NCBI RefSeq assembly: GCF_000003815.2 | Contig: NC_049996.1 | Span: forward strand, 4,843,834 to 4,907,833 | Length of the DNA stretch: 64,000 bases | Direction: 5' to 3' | Source: Branchiostoma floridae | Taxonomy: Eukaryota; Chordata; Leptocardii; Amphioxiformes; Branchiostomatidae | Shown: positions 1-12,450 of the stretch, one piece after another | Position numbering within the stretch: the first letter of the stretch is position 1 | How the letters are laid out: each line of letters opens with the position of its first letter | Translations under genes and position numbers: made by a program | Notes under the pieces: generated by a model | Told to the model about the DNA's origin: nothing | The model's database searches: none | Seen by the model: the letters and a program-made list of their open reading frames with translations, nothing else

Positions 1-1601
1 TCAAAGAACTATGACTGAAAGTTAACAATCTCATTTCAGATAAATCCTATTCTGGAATGAAGCTGCTATAGACTGTTAAAATAACTTACTATTTGGGCTC
101 ATTCATGACAAAGAATGAAACTGAAAGATTTCTCAAAGGTACAATTCGGCATTATGACAACAGTATGAATAAGTTCAGGGTATAACTAGATAAACAAGAT
201 TGAAATTAAACCTGTACTATTTCAGTTCAAGAAAGAAGTGTCAATGGATAAGAATTACAAGCTATTTATAACTTGCTTAGACATTAGTACATGTCAAGAA
301 GAGGAGTTTGATACAAGATCAGACAAAAAGAAGGGAAAACGATAAAGTCGGGCATCAATATTCTGACAACAGGGCAGAAAATGTAGATGAAATGAAAACA
401 TTTACTGTGATAAATTGTTCAATTACTGCATGCAGGAAAACCTACATATTGTATTTGTGGCCACGCTCCGATCAGTAATGTACTGTGTGTCATTTGGTCC
501 ATAGAAAGATGTGCTAGGGAAAATTGAATGAAGAAAAAAATGATATCTAAAAATATAAGCTTGCCAATCATTTAAAAGTGACCATGGACTGGCTTTTGCA
601 AAGACCAAAATCCTAGACTTGATAGTCTAATAGTATACTAAAGTTGTACCTGAATGTGATGAAAACAGACGATTTTTGACATTACCATAGAGCAGTTAAA
701 GAAGAAAATAAAAGAGAAAGGTCTCACTAGTAAATATTTCAGACTGGAAAATACCGTGATGTCAGGATTCCAGCACTATTACAAGTGCAACCTCTGTAAA
801 AATGTAGGAATTCCATAGGAGAGAAAGAACTGCAATTTCAAACAATTCACAAATGCATAGAGTGGAATTAATATAAAGTTTCAATGGGGGGGAGTGGTAC
901 AATGACACATCACATTAAATAAAGTTTGAAGAGAACTTGACAAGCTAAAAATCTGCCAGATGTTTTTGATCAATATTGATATTTTAGTCAAGGATAGTTG
1001 GAGCTGATTGTAACAAAGTTTGAAGAGAATAAGTTGGAATATTATCAGAGTTGAAACCAAAATGCAAGCTGTGATTGACTAGACAGTTTCTGACCAAGAA
1101 ATATATGGGAAAAATTTGTATTGCATGCTATTTGTTAATCATGGCTCTTAGATGGGCTCTAACAGTACATGTACAACCATCATACTATACTACAAATGGA
1201 ATGTATTACCACTATCTTCACAGGTATTGGTTTGGTTTCTCAAGAAGAAGGTATGATATCAAAAATTTCAGCTGCCGTTGTTCTTCTCGCACAAACAGTC
1301 TCAATAAAAGAGCTGAAGGATGTGACTGAAGAATGGAGAAATCTTAGACATTTAGGCAAAGATATCTACTCATCCAGCAGCTTGTTTACTGCTTCATAGG
1401 AAAAGATGAGAACACAAACTTCCATCAGTAAGCTTCAAGTGTTTAAACTATAGAGTTTTGTCATTATAGTATAACAAATCATACCTGACTCAAAGTACCT
1501 AACACAAGTTATCTAAAAATGTTGAATCACACTGTTGGTATAAAGGATAGCTCAAACACAGACATTCCTGCTGATATTATAGGAGGAACCAAAAAAGAAC
1601 A
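1..1601. other. No gene seen; AT-rich diverged repeat sequence
   Basis: No open frame here looks like protein. The DNA is AT-rich and purine-biased on the + strand. The stretch at about 1521-1595 is a diverged direct relative of about 5901-5965: both run from a TGAATCACAC motif to a CTGATAT..GGAGGAA motif. This suggests old dispersed or tandem repeat units. Confidence 0.6.
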
Positions 1602-1609
1602 TTTATGAT

Positions 1610-2049
1610 TAGGGATGTGTACCGGTACAGTGTACCGATACAGTACCGGTACAATCAATTAGGTACAGATATCAAAATACCGGAACACTGGTGTACCGGT
1701 ACTGGACCTGTATCTAATTAGTGCAATCCAGACAGGATAACAGGTCAGGGGATGGCCACTTTGACAGATAAAATTACTGTGAAATTACCACAGCAGTCTC
1801 TGAGCAACAGTGAGGGAAAAATAACAATTTTGTAAGGGTCAAATTTTTGTTGCATCATGTGTCTACCATAATTAACACGTTTTTATTGGTTCAAACATGC
1901 TTCTACCCTTTTAATACAATGTTTTGCCGTTATAACATATTATGATATAATATTATCATATAATATTCAATGCCATGCATTTAGGTATCTAAACCTCTGG
2001 ATTCGAATCCGGACCTGTACCTAAACGTGGGTTTAGGTACGCATCCCTA
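1610..2049. mobile_element. hAT-like MITE with 8-bp target duplication
   Basis: The ends are 14-bp inverted repeats, TAGGGATGTGTACC on the left and its complement with one change on the right. The element is flanked by the perfect 8-bp direct repeat TTTATGAT (1602-1609 and 2050-2057). An 8-bp duplication is the hallmark of hAT transposases. The interior is rich in GTACCGGTAC-type palindromes near the left end and has no transposase reading frame, so the 440-bp element is non-autonomous. Confidence 0.8.
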
Positions 2050-2057
2050 TTTATGAT

Positions 2058-4968
2058 CTGATAACTAAAAGGCTGTGGCAACAACAAAAAAAGAAGTTTA
2101 TTTCAAGTTCGTACCTGGGGGCTAATTGCAAGTACATAGTATACACACTAAGTGACAATGGGCAGTCATAAACAATATTCTACTCTAATACTAGTGTTGG
2201 TTATTTCTAAACAGGTTGGGTTTGACTTCTTTTTTAGAAGCAGAGGAAGACAAAAAGCCCCACATTTTCTAAAATTTGAGGGTTCTGCAATTTCAAGAGA
2301 AAAGTGGCTTTCTGTTTGTCCGTCAATGTGGGAAAGTTGGGAATACAATCTCTTTGTCAGCAAAGAAGAGAATTATTCAAGGAAGTTGTATATAGATAAA
2401 AAGACAACCAGGAATTCAGCACCAAGAACAGGCCCTTCCTAAGAACTACAGGTGAATTGATATCTAGTCTAAGACGTTAAATCATCAAGAGAACACATAA
2501 CTCTAACATTTTTAAGTCATCTGCTGAGTCTCATGAGACTCTATGGAAAAAAAAACAACATAGTTTCCAATATGGAGCAGTCTTTGGATCTGTGTGGCAT
2601 TTAAGAAATAAGCCTCAAGTGACAAAACATCAATGTGTCAGTCAATGAACTTCAATAAAGCTAATGCTAAAGGCAAAAAGAACCATTTTGTGGTCTGACT
2701 CTAATATACCTGACAGGTATAACTGGACCTAACAACAGTGAATTTCAATAAGATTTGAGAAAAAGTGCAGGAAGGAAGAACAAAAATGTACAAACTCAGA
2801 CTGACAAACAATCAAGCAAAGCTAGAAGGAAAGTTCAACTGAGACTATTTCATTAGTCAAAAGTAGAGATCAAAAAAGATAATCTCATTATTGTGTATTA
2901 TGTCTCAGTGACTCATCAATGAGTCACAAGCAAAAGGGAGATTCCAAACAAGAGAATAGAGACTTATGTACGAGTCACGTAAAAACCTTAGAGGACGTAA
3001 TTTTGAAAAAGAGTTATCGACGCCTTTCAAATTAAAAATCCAGAAAATAATTATCACATCCAATTGTAGAGACTGATTTCTATTCAAATGTAAAGAAACG
3101 GAATTTACCAGTCAAAAGTACAGGACGTGCAAATACAAGTGCGAATATTTCAGAGACTCACCCAATAAGTCATAAGCAGAGGGTAAAAGTTTTGATAATC
3201 TGTCAAAAGTTATTCAATTTATGGCTTAGCAAGAAATAGGCCTCAAATCTTCATGATTATGAACTGAAATGGCTCTGCTACCAGTCTGGAGAGAAAGCAA
3301 GGAACCTGAAGAGGATATGTTTTGTGAAATGTTCATTTTTAGAACTTATTTAGAAATATTCTTTACATAACTCCAGGAGAAGCAGTCCATATAAAGCAAC
3401 TGCTGATTTTTTTTTTAAATTTTCATATCCAGAATAGAATAAAAGTCAGTATTAATACTATTAAATGCAAAATAAAAAACTTTTATATGCACTGGGACTC
3501 TACTGTTACATCATTTTGATTGTTACTAACTACTAACACAAAGATCACAGAATGAAGCAAATTTAGAAAAATGAAAAAAAAATGCCTTGAAAATTTTAAC
3601 TCAAGTGTAAGAGTATTGAAGAACATCAAGAACAATTATGATCCGATGAGAACATTATCAAATTGAAATGACACACCAAATGTGACCACTTTATTAGAAA
3701 ACTACAGTCATGGGCAAAAAAATCTGAAGAAAAAATAGCTGGTTCAGATTTTGGTTATCGCTAATTTTTTAATAATTCACTTACATGAAGTTGGACAGCA
3801 ATACAAACATCACATAACACCATTGTGACCCAAAAGTGTTCAGAGACTTGTCTACGAGTCACGACCAAACAAGTGAATGGATGCTTATGTATGAGTCATA
3901 TAAAGCAAGCTTAGAAGACAACCTAGTAATGCTAAAGAAGAGTAATGGACATTATTTGAACTAAAAATCCAGGAATAATTTTCGAGTCTTTTCCTGAGTC
4001 ATAGAGATCAATTTTTCTTTAAAGAGTAGATGACAAGTTTCCAGCTGTAGAGACTGAACCTGTCAGCCTAAAGCACATGAAAAACAAGTATGAGTTGTTC
4101 TGAGACTAACCCATAAGTCAGAAGCAATTACACTAAGGGCAAGAGTTTAATAATCTGTCAGAAGTTATTCAACTTATCAAGACAAAGTTTCAAGAATATG
4201 AACAGAAAGGGCTGACTGCTACATATCTGAACAAAAAACAAGGAACCTAAAAAGAAGATACTTTGTGAAATGTTGTCAGTTTCTAAACTAATGTAAAACA
4301 TTTAATACTCAATAGAAAAAGCCTTTCAAAAATAGCAAATGCATAACATATTTTTATAGTTTTTAACACTGAATGAAAAAAGAGAAAGTGATTTATTTTT
4401 GGATGAAGTCCGCAGGGACGTGTTTTCTCACATGAATATCACACCATAAAGCCAATTCAGAGGGTCAAATTTCAGTAATAAGAATACCAAGAATACAAAA
4501 TTTAAACAGTCACTCAGCAGTATAATTATTGCAATCACATTTAATATCAAATGCCACTCATAAGGGGAGTGAAATAGGTCTAATCAATGGAAAGAAGACA
4601 GAGAACTTGCACGCAGCTCAACTTGCAAAAACAAGACGTCGCAAAATGTCTTGGTTGGCCGGGGGGAAAATTTGCGCATATCACAAATTGATTAAATCTT
4701 AACTTAGGATTATAGACTTAAAGAAACACAGCAGACAAGAAATCTTGTAAAAAGATATTCCAAAACACTAAATATGAAGGTAAGCGATTTCAGTGAAAAA
4801 AAGTAATAGGAAAACCAACAAGGTGTCAAGTCTACCAATGGGCAATGCAATGATTTACTCAGAATGCCCATTTACTCACACAGGGCAACATTTTCTTCAG
4901 CTTGACATATATTTTGCTCATTAAACAAGTTGGTTGATTAATATCAGTTATTGCAACAAATGAAGATC
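2058..4968. repeat. Two diverged ~0.45-kb direct repeats, no gene
   Basis: About 2890-3345 and about 3812-4300 are diverged direct copies roughly 0.93-0.95 kb apart. Shared landmarks in the same order are ACGAGTCACG, CTTAGAgGAc, AAAAATCCAGgAATAAtT, TCTGTCAaAAGTTATTCAA, AAGGAACCT and TTTGTGAAATGTT. Indels break any common frame. About 2092-2125 also resembles about 25388-25425 (a GTTTATTT.CAAGTTCGT motif), possibly the 3' end of a retroelement in reverse. Nothing else was recognised. Confidence 0.55.
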
Positions 4969-4973
4969 AGCTA

Positions 4974-5329
4974 CAGGGATCGAAATACTTCTTTTTTTGC
5001 TACATGCAAAATTGCAAGTTGGCAAAAATTTTACGTGCAATTTGAAAAATTTACATGCAAAATACAACTAGGCGGCTATGGCGACGAGTATCGCTAGCTT
5101 GAATCGGTGAATTTTTATTACATCTAGTAAAGCTACCGGAGAAAGTTACCGGCAAAAACAAGGAAGGATAAAGACACACGTCCATTTGTCTTTTTGTCTA
5201 AGAGTAGGGGGTCTAATTCCTCAGTATTTTTCCAATAGTCCAGGTATTTTCAACATGCAAGATTGCAAGTTCAGAATAATTTTACATGCAAATTGCAAGA
5301 CTAGTTAAGTACGTGTATTTCAAACCCTG
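4974..5329. mobile_element. CAGGG/CCCTG-ended MITE (copy A)
   Basis: The element starts CAGGGATCGAAATAC and ends GTATTTCAAACCCTG, an imperfect terminal inverted repeat. It is flanked by the 5-bp direct repeat AGCTA (4969-4973 and 5330-5334). The interior has several ATGCAAxATTGCAAG-type motifs. It is homologous over most of its length, in inverted orientation, to the element at 17069-17456. No transposase is encoded. Confidence 0.7.
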
Positions 5330-6961
5330 AGCTAGAAGATTGAGGAATTTTCTCTTTTGATTTGGAGAAAAAGGCAAGACCTGGACAAATTGATAACTGT
5401 CTCCCTACATGTATGTTATTAAACATGAGAATATCAAATCTGATGCCACAGAGAGGGTGAGAGGGACCAGAGTTTTAACAAGATGGTTGAAGCTTTAGAA
5501 GGAAGAATGAAGGAGAGTAACAAAACAACTTTCATTTATAATCAAGGATTTTGGGTCTCCCATTCATTGGGTGTCCACAAGAGTTAAGAGAACGTGTTGC
5601 CAAAAGAGCATCCCTGCATGGGGAAATCTGGGGAAACAGTGACGGACACAATTTTAAGAACTTTGCATATTTATACACTAAGGACACTAAGGTCCAAGTT
5701 TGGGCTACAGGTTGCAGATAAGGAAAGAGAAAGAAAAGAAGAAAAGACGTGTAAGGAAAGTGAAGCAGCAACTTAAAAGTTGCTCAACTTGACTTGATAC
5801 TTGACTTAAAGCACCTCTTATCAAAAGTATGTCTCACCTCACCTCACCTCACCTATCCCTTGACCTTGGTCTAAACTAAGTCCAGGTATTTGAAAAGAAG
5901 GCTGAATCACACAGTTGATAGCGCACTGACAGATATGCTTGCTGATATCATGGGAGGAAAAGACACTCAACCACAATACTAATGATCTGATGTCAAAGAT
6001 ATTAATCATTGAACCTGAGAAAGTGTTGACAAACTTAAGCAATCTCTTGCCAGTAAAGAAGTGGAAATCATTTAAAGAAGTTGTTGATAAAATAAACACT
6101 TTGAAGGTTTATGATTATGGTTAATGAGCTTTTTATGAATAGATAAAGGTTAAAAAAATGACAAATCTTCACTTATACATCTGTATTGACCAATCAGATT
6201 GAGTGTTTTATTAGACTATGCTGCAGTAAAGAAGCCTGTCAACAGATTCTGGAAGAAAAGTACATATTTCAAATTAAGGAAAGCTTAAACCAGTACTATT
6301 TCATCAATCAGTTAAAAAAACACTGCATGGTGAAGACCTCAAAGCCACAGGCCCAGCACTCAATATGAGAGCCACATTAGTATCAAACGTTTTCTGGAGA
6401 CCAACAGAGAATATCTGGTAAAGTGGTGGTGTCAGAACAACCCGCTTAATTATGACAGGCAAATTTTTACACATCTTGAGAAGATATTTACAAGACTAAC
6501 TTAGTTAGATAGAGACTAGTTTTGATTTTTTGAGACCAATTTGCAGTTTTGATCAAGAGTTTTGTTTTGAAGTGCATTAAAGAAAATTAATTTATTATTA
6601 ATCAGTTGAAGGAAGTGTGCAGATGAGGATTTCGGAAGTTTAACCCCAAACAGTTGTTATGAGATTTGTCAGTAAAAGATAACTAGAAAATCACCATGGT
6701 GCCAAATCTATGAATGGAAAGGACAGGAGCAAAGACACTGTCCATCTAATCATTATCAAGCAAGATGGACAAACTTACTACAATTATTACTTCATAAGAT
6801 ACAAGTTAGATTGAGTGTATGTTACGCTTTCCTTGTACACTCAGTGAGAAGTCCTGAAATGGAAACAGAAATTATCTTCAGAGGCTGATATGAAGGAAAT
6901 AAGAGACTTTGTGAGACAGTAAGACAGAAAGTCACAAAATGTGAGAGATGTAGTATTGGAA

Positions 6962-7760
6962 GATTGATTTCATACACCACATGACGATTGGCCGTGGATG
7001 AGTTTCTCAAATGGAAACAGAAAAGTGCAGAAACATGCAGAGGCTGGCCAAAAAGTCAGAGAAGGTTTGAAAGACAGGAATGAACAAAACAAATCAAACA
7101 AACAAATCTATCCATCCACATGTTTATTGCCTTCATTAAATATGTACATAAAATGAAAAAAATATCGCAACAGCTAATAAAAACAAAATAAGTAACCATA
7201 ACAAAAAATGGGAACCCTTATACCTGTTTCTGTAATATCACTAGTAGTGATTCACTACCACAAGTACTTACCTGTCAGTGTATGTGCACTTGTATGTTCT
7301 CGTTTAAGTTTTCTTGTATTGTATGTTTTTATTGTTTATCTGAATAAAGTTTGAAAAAAAATTTTTAAAAATTTAAAAAAAAATTAAACAAATGAAACAG
7401 TGATTTAGGCAGATGATTTACAATCATCTATATTGATATCATACATCACATGACGATTGGCCGTGGATGAGTTTCTCAAAATAATGGAGGCAGAGAAATG
7501 CAGAAACCTGCAGAGGCTGGCCAAAAATAAGTTGTAGAACTTCTGTAAGACAGGAATAAATAAAAGAAATCAAACAGAGAATTAGGCAGATGTGAGTGCC
7601 ACAATCATGTGTATTGATATCATGCACCACATGACGATTGGCTGTGGATTAGTCTCTAAAATGAAGACAGAGAAATGCAGAAACATGCAGAAGCTGGCCA
7701 AAATAAGTTGTAGAACTTCTTTTAGACGGGAATGAATAAAAAATCAAACAGGAAATTAGG
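6962..7760. repeat. Tandem repeat, ~181-bp period, three copies, one interrupted
   Basis: Three copies carry the motif CACATGACGATTGG at about 6978, 7447 and 7628, each followed by a GCAGAAAC.TGCAGA.GCTGGCCAAAA block. Copies 2 and 3 are 181 bp apart. Copies 1 and 2 are 469 bp apart, about 288 bp more, which is the length of the A-rich insert between them (about 7095-7383). Confidence 0.75.
7095..7383 (+). mobile_element. Possible short retroelement with A-rich 3' end inside a tandem repeat
   Basis: This roughly 288-bp segment interrupts the 181-bp repeat. It ends AATAAAGTTTG (AATAAA at 7343-7348) followed by an A/T homopolymer run, which resembles a retrotransposed 3' end or SINE tail. No RNA polymerase III boxes were convincingly found. 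It is an insertion by comparison with the other two repeat copies; its class is a guess. Confidence 0.4.
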
Positions 7761-10700
7761 CAGATTGGACAGCCATATTAGCACAAAGTTGTTTTAAGGT
7801 CAGCATTGCCAAAAGCAAAGAGCCTCTGGGATGGAGACACATAACAGCAATTTGTAGAAATATGGGGAGGCCATACAACAGAAATTGGAAATTACCACAA
7901 TAGAGTACTTGCATTCAAAAATTAAACAAGGAAGGTACATAGATTTGTAGTTCAGGCAAAAAGTAATTCACAACGTTCAAATAAACACGAAAACATCAGG
8001 TTTAGATATGAGGTTTATACCAGATCAAAATTTGTTTCAAATATATCAAAACCAGACTCTCTGGATTGGAGGGGAAGAACTTTTACACAAATACATAGAG
8101 ATGCTGGAGGGTTAATTTGACTTCACGTATGCAAATTCTTACCAGCACAGCCATAAGGAACTGTGCAACATGGAAGCTAAGAGGAAGAATCTATGTGACA
8201 TATCAAAATCAATATCTAATATTAATTCTGAGGAAGTACCAACGAAGATGTCAACATTTGAGCAGAAGTTAACTAACTACATGAAGAGAACAAAAAGTAC
8301 ATTCTTTACAGCACCTTACAATATTTAGTAGAAGAAGAGCACTTATGAGACTGGTAAAGCAACATAGTTACAGAAGTGCCTGTGCAATACGTCTATCACA
8401 GAGATGTAGTCGATATCTGGTCAACAACGTAATAAATAAATATACTTTTTATAAAAGACATGGTTTGCAATGAAACTGACCCCTTCATCAGTCAAAGGGA
8501 GATGGATTCTTACTGCAGAGATAGAGGTAAAACACCTCGGATGGTAGTTTAAGAAATCCCTGGAATAAGTTTGTGTGTTCTATTAATTCTCAAGTAAAGA
8601 ACTTTTCTGAAGTTGCTTTTAGAGCCTTAGGGAAAACATTTGCACTAACTACTCCCTACAAATGATAATTTGTGAATGCACCTTATAATACCAAGGTTTT
8701 AGGAAGTACAAAATGTACAAAGAGTTGATGAGAGCAAAGACAAAGCAACATAGTTGTATAAGATTTTGCACAGGACATCTATCAGAAAGATGCAGCCAAA
8801 ATCTGGTCATTAACTGATATAATTTTTCTATTCATCCATCAAAAGTTGATCTGGAGAATCCAGAGGTACATGTGAAATAGAACATCTTGAATGACAGTTT
8901 AATAAAATGACAATGCAAGTCTTCTTAGTACTGATTATATGATATAAGACAAAAAATGATAAGATTTATAACATAAAAAGTTACTGTAATGATATATAGT
9001 GTGGGTTTACCATTGGTCATGCAGATGGAGAACCAGTAAGTCTACCCAGTTGGAGAATTTCAGAAGGTTTATTGACAAAATACTCAGAGTGAGAACATAA
9101 AGACAGCTGGTAATAGAAACCAGATTTGGAAATTTCCCAGATTGGGAATTTTACAGGTTTCTGTGTCAAAATGCAGTACATTACTGTACAAGAAAGTATT
9201 GTGCTAAAGTTATTTATCCTGGGAACATTACAGGGACAAAATGAAGAACAATATTTCAATATTTGTCACAATTTCACTGTTTTCAGTACCAGGGACAGGG
9301 AAACATTAGGCAGTTGTTGTAATAAAGGACTCAAATGCTGCTCACAAACCTGAGAAAAAAAGCAGCTTTCTGTTTAAAGAGTAAATGAGGGAGAGTATAA
9401 AGAGTGGAGAGATTATAAAGAAAGAAAGGGGAGAAAAAGACCTGAAAAATGGAGGACTTAATGTAATAAAAGCTAACAGGGAGTCCAGATATAGCTTGAG
9501 AGAGAAAGACGGAAAGAGAGAGAGAGAAAATGGAGAAAGAAAGAGAAAAAGAGACTTGAAAGACTAGATATTGGTCCTCATGACACTTTAGACACTGAGC
9601 AGAGCGTCTATACAACACTACAGTCTAGATAATGCTAGACACGAGGACTTCATGATCAACACACTCAAGTAGCTAAGGCTTTGATTATGGGGACCAGCCA
9701 GCCTACCAACCAGAAACTGAAGCAAGAAACTGCTTTGCAAATAAAATTAAGCTGTACAAAAAATATAAATTCCGAAAGGGAGGAATGAAAATAGCATTCG
9801 CAAACACACCAATAAAGATGAAGTTGACTTGAATATGTTTAATCAGCTACATTCATATTTATTTATTTAGGGGGATAACATGATTTAAAACTGCTGTGCA
9901 AGGAAGGAATAAAGACTAATTTTACACAAAGAATGGCGGGTACTGCAACAGGCCAAATGAAAATGAGCTGACTTCCTTCTCTCAGCAAATTGTAATCTCA
10001 ATAGGAGGGCTAAATTTCAAAATATCCTTTTTATTCAGATCTGCTGTAAAATGAGATGTCAAAATTTAACCTGAATCTATATTAGAGAATAAGGTTGCAG
10101 ATAAGATAACAACACTTTATAGCTTTGAGGAAAGGTTAACAGTTTTGATATCATAACTCAAATACATGTTGATAGAAAGAGAGGAAAGATAGTAGAGTAA
10201 CATAGTTGCATATGTTTTCACATAACAGATGTATCGCAGAGATGAATTTGATAGCTTTTCTTTTATTAAAATAACAATCTGTCATGTACCAAGTACAGTA
10301 CAGTGCACTTTATTGTCTTTATGGAAATCACTTAAGTCCAGACTTTCTGAGCCTACAATGAGGCAAACTTCTTACTAATTACCTTCAGTACTAATACTGA
10401 ATCTTAAAATATTTATTATATTTTCAGATCTGCTGTAAAATAGGTGAGATGTCCAAATTTTAGCTAAGGCTATATGATAAAGATATGGCAGCATTTAAAG
10501 TTTCAGAGGCTTTTATTTATAAGTTAAAACACTTCATAGATTTGAGGAAGGCCAAACAGTCTTCTAAAGTTCATATCAAAACTGAAATAAGATTGAATGG
10601 AAAAAGTGAGATTAAGAAGCTGCAGTTTCTACATGTACATAACACGTCTATTAGAGAAATAAGGTTGATACTTTTTTTACAAGTAGCTCAGTCTTTGAAG

Positions 10701-11030
10701 AGGCCTAGTACAGTACAGTACAGTTATACTTTTTTTTCTGAAAATTCCTGAAACGAAACAAATAGAGCTTCTAACATGAGGCAAATTTCTTACTAAATGC
10801 AACATGTATTATAATGCTTTTAATTTTCAATTGTTGACGACTAATCATTACATTCTAAAAGAAAAAACCTCTCAGAAATGGGGTGAGATTGACCGTGCCA
10901 TGGTGACTGATAATAGTCTTCCCAACTTCAAAGACGCTAAAAATTCTGAAATGTTTTGACTCGTATGTTTTACTAAAAGACATTAAACCAAAGGTCTCTA
11001 AGAGAGGGAAAGAGAGAGAGAGTGAATGAC

Positions 11031-11398
11031 CAGGGCTCGAAGTACTGGGTGCATTGCGCACCCAGGTGCACCCAAAATTGGAGTTGTGCACCCAATTATT
11101 TTCCGTGGGTGCACAGGGTGCACCCAAATATTTTCTTGGGTTTATGTATGTAGAGATATCAAAGTGTACTAGTCTACATCTCACGTATCATATTCTTGAC
11201 ATCTAAGGGTAAGAAAGATAATAAAAATGTTATGGTACTTGTTTAAGAATTTGATAGCATGTAACTATGTTTTGTTATTAGGTTTTTCTGACATTCTACT
11301 TAACTTTAAGTGGTGCACCCAAATTTTTTTTGGTGCACCCAATTTTTTAAGCTGGGTGCACCCGTGCACCTAATCCCACAAATGAATTTCGAGCCCTG
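11031..11398. mobile_element. CAGGGCTCGAA-ended MITE with GGTGCACCC arrays (copy C)
   Basis: The ends are CAGGGCTCGAA and TTCGAGCCCTG, a perfect 11-bp inverted repeat. Both subterminal regions are crowded with the palindromic motif GGGTGCACCC or GGTGCACCCA, in at least eight occurrences. The ends match the CAGGG-TCGAA pattern of the elements at 4974 and 17069, but the interior is unrelated and no clean 5-bp target duplication is seen. No transposase frame is present. Confidence 0.65.
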
Positions 11399-12012
11399 AC
11401 ATATAACAGGTGTTATTATCATGTGCAGCAATAGAATACACACACATTGTATGTCTGTCAGAGAACCTTTTTTTCGTATTAAAAAAAGAAGTCAACTATA
11501 CCATTTAAGCTACATGAAGAGGTTAAGATCTCAGATACTTACAGCATATCATAAGAAACAGTAACTGTAAAGTTGTTTCCTGGGAGTTTAAGATGGACAA
11601 TGGTATGCAGAGGAGATGTGTAAAGCAGAAAGTATCCTTCTAACTTTCAATATCATACAAACATTTGAAAAAAACACTTAGATTCTATATCAAAACCAAG
11701 AAAATAGGAAGTTTTTAACAATAAATAGAGTAGTCTGTCCGTCACTGCTGGCAAGAAGTAGTCTTCATAACTTTGAAGACAGGCCAATTTTTATTTTTGA
11801 AAAATCATCAAGTTTTACTCAAGGACAAACCAAAAGGCTTATCAAAGAGATTAGGAATGGGAAAGAGCAACAGAGGATTGTGATTAACACATTATAGAAT
11901 ATGTAGGTCTTATTAGAGAGAATAATTACTAAAGAACAGATGTATCTAGAGGACTCTAGTTAAATAGTCCTCATAGCACCTGTTAAAATGCAAGTTGCAC
12001 ATACATGTAATG
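11399..12012. other. No gene; part of ~1.19-kb diverged direct repeats
   Basis: The motif at about 11761-11785 (CATAACTTTGAAGACAGGC) recurs at about 12957-12980 and, more diverged, near 14063. AGGACAAAcCAAAAG at about 11821 recurs at about 13009. The spacing is about 1.19 kb and then about 1.1 kb, so this stretch belongs to an old tandem or segmental repeat. No reading frame is supported. Confidence 0.5.
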
Positions 12013-12450
12013 TTAAAGGTCTGCTACGCAGTCTTTTTGAAATATTCTAGAACTAAGAAATCTCAGATTTACTACTACTTTTTGACACTTTTTGACACTT
12101 TTGTGTCATTATTTCACGTTTGCAACGTAGAGAATTAGCCTACAAACATTTCGTCCTACGCGCGCTGTAACTTTCTGACCTCCCCAGTTAGGCACCGGTG
12201 AGAATTCGAACAAGAATCAATCATCAACGGTTCGTTCGGAAGAAGCAAAATGGCTGAAACCCAGCGCGGGCGTGCAGATTCACAGGTTTTCAAACGCGCT
12301 CGCACGGCGAAAATATCGACTCCCGACATGCCTTGAATAGTGTTCCGTAACGTGGTAGGCTTGATTCAACTAACTATATAAAGTATTGGCCGGAAAATGG
12401 ATTTTTTGTTTTCAGTTTGAAGCGCAAAAAACTGCGTAGCAGACCTTTAA
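12013..12450. mobile_element. TTAA-flanked MITE with 20-bp perfect TIRs
   Basis: The left end TTAAAGGTCTGCTACGCAGT (12013-12032) is exactly complementary to the right end (12431-12450). Read as TTAA target duplications plus a 16-bp terminal repeat, this would be piggyBac-like, but the terminal AGGT is not the usual CCYT, so the superfamily is open. The interior is more GC-rich than its surroundings and has no long ORF. Confidence 0.7.

Larger units (their letters stand above)
5335..11030. other. No gene; diverged purine-rich repeats
   Basis: There is no convincing coding sequence; the ORFs here are short and lack domains. A CACCT microsatellite sits at about 5834-5854. Recurring diverged motifs, such as GCAACATAGTT near 8354 and 8746 followed about 40 bases later by a CTATCA.AGAGATG-type motif, point to ancient tandem units. 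About 9380-9570 is strongly purine-rich (GA tracts). A tandem repeat at 6962-7760 is listed separately. Confidence 0.5.
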
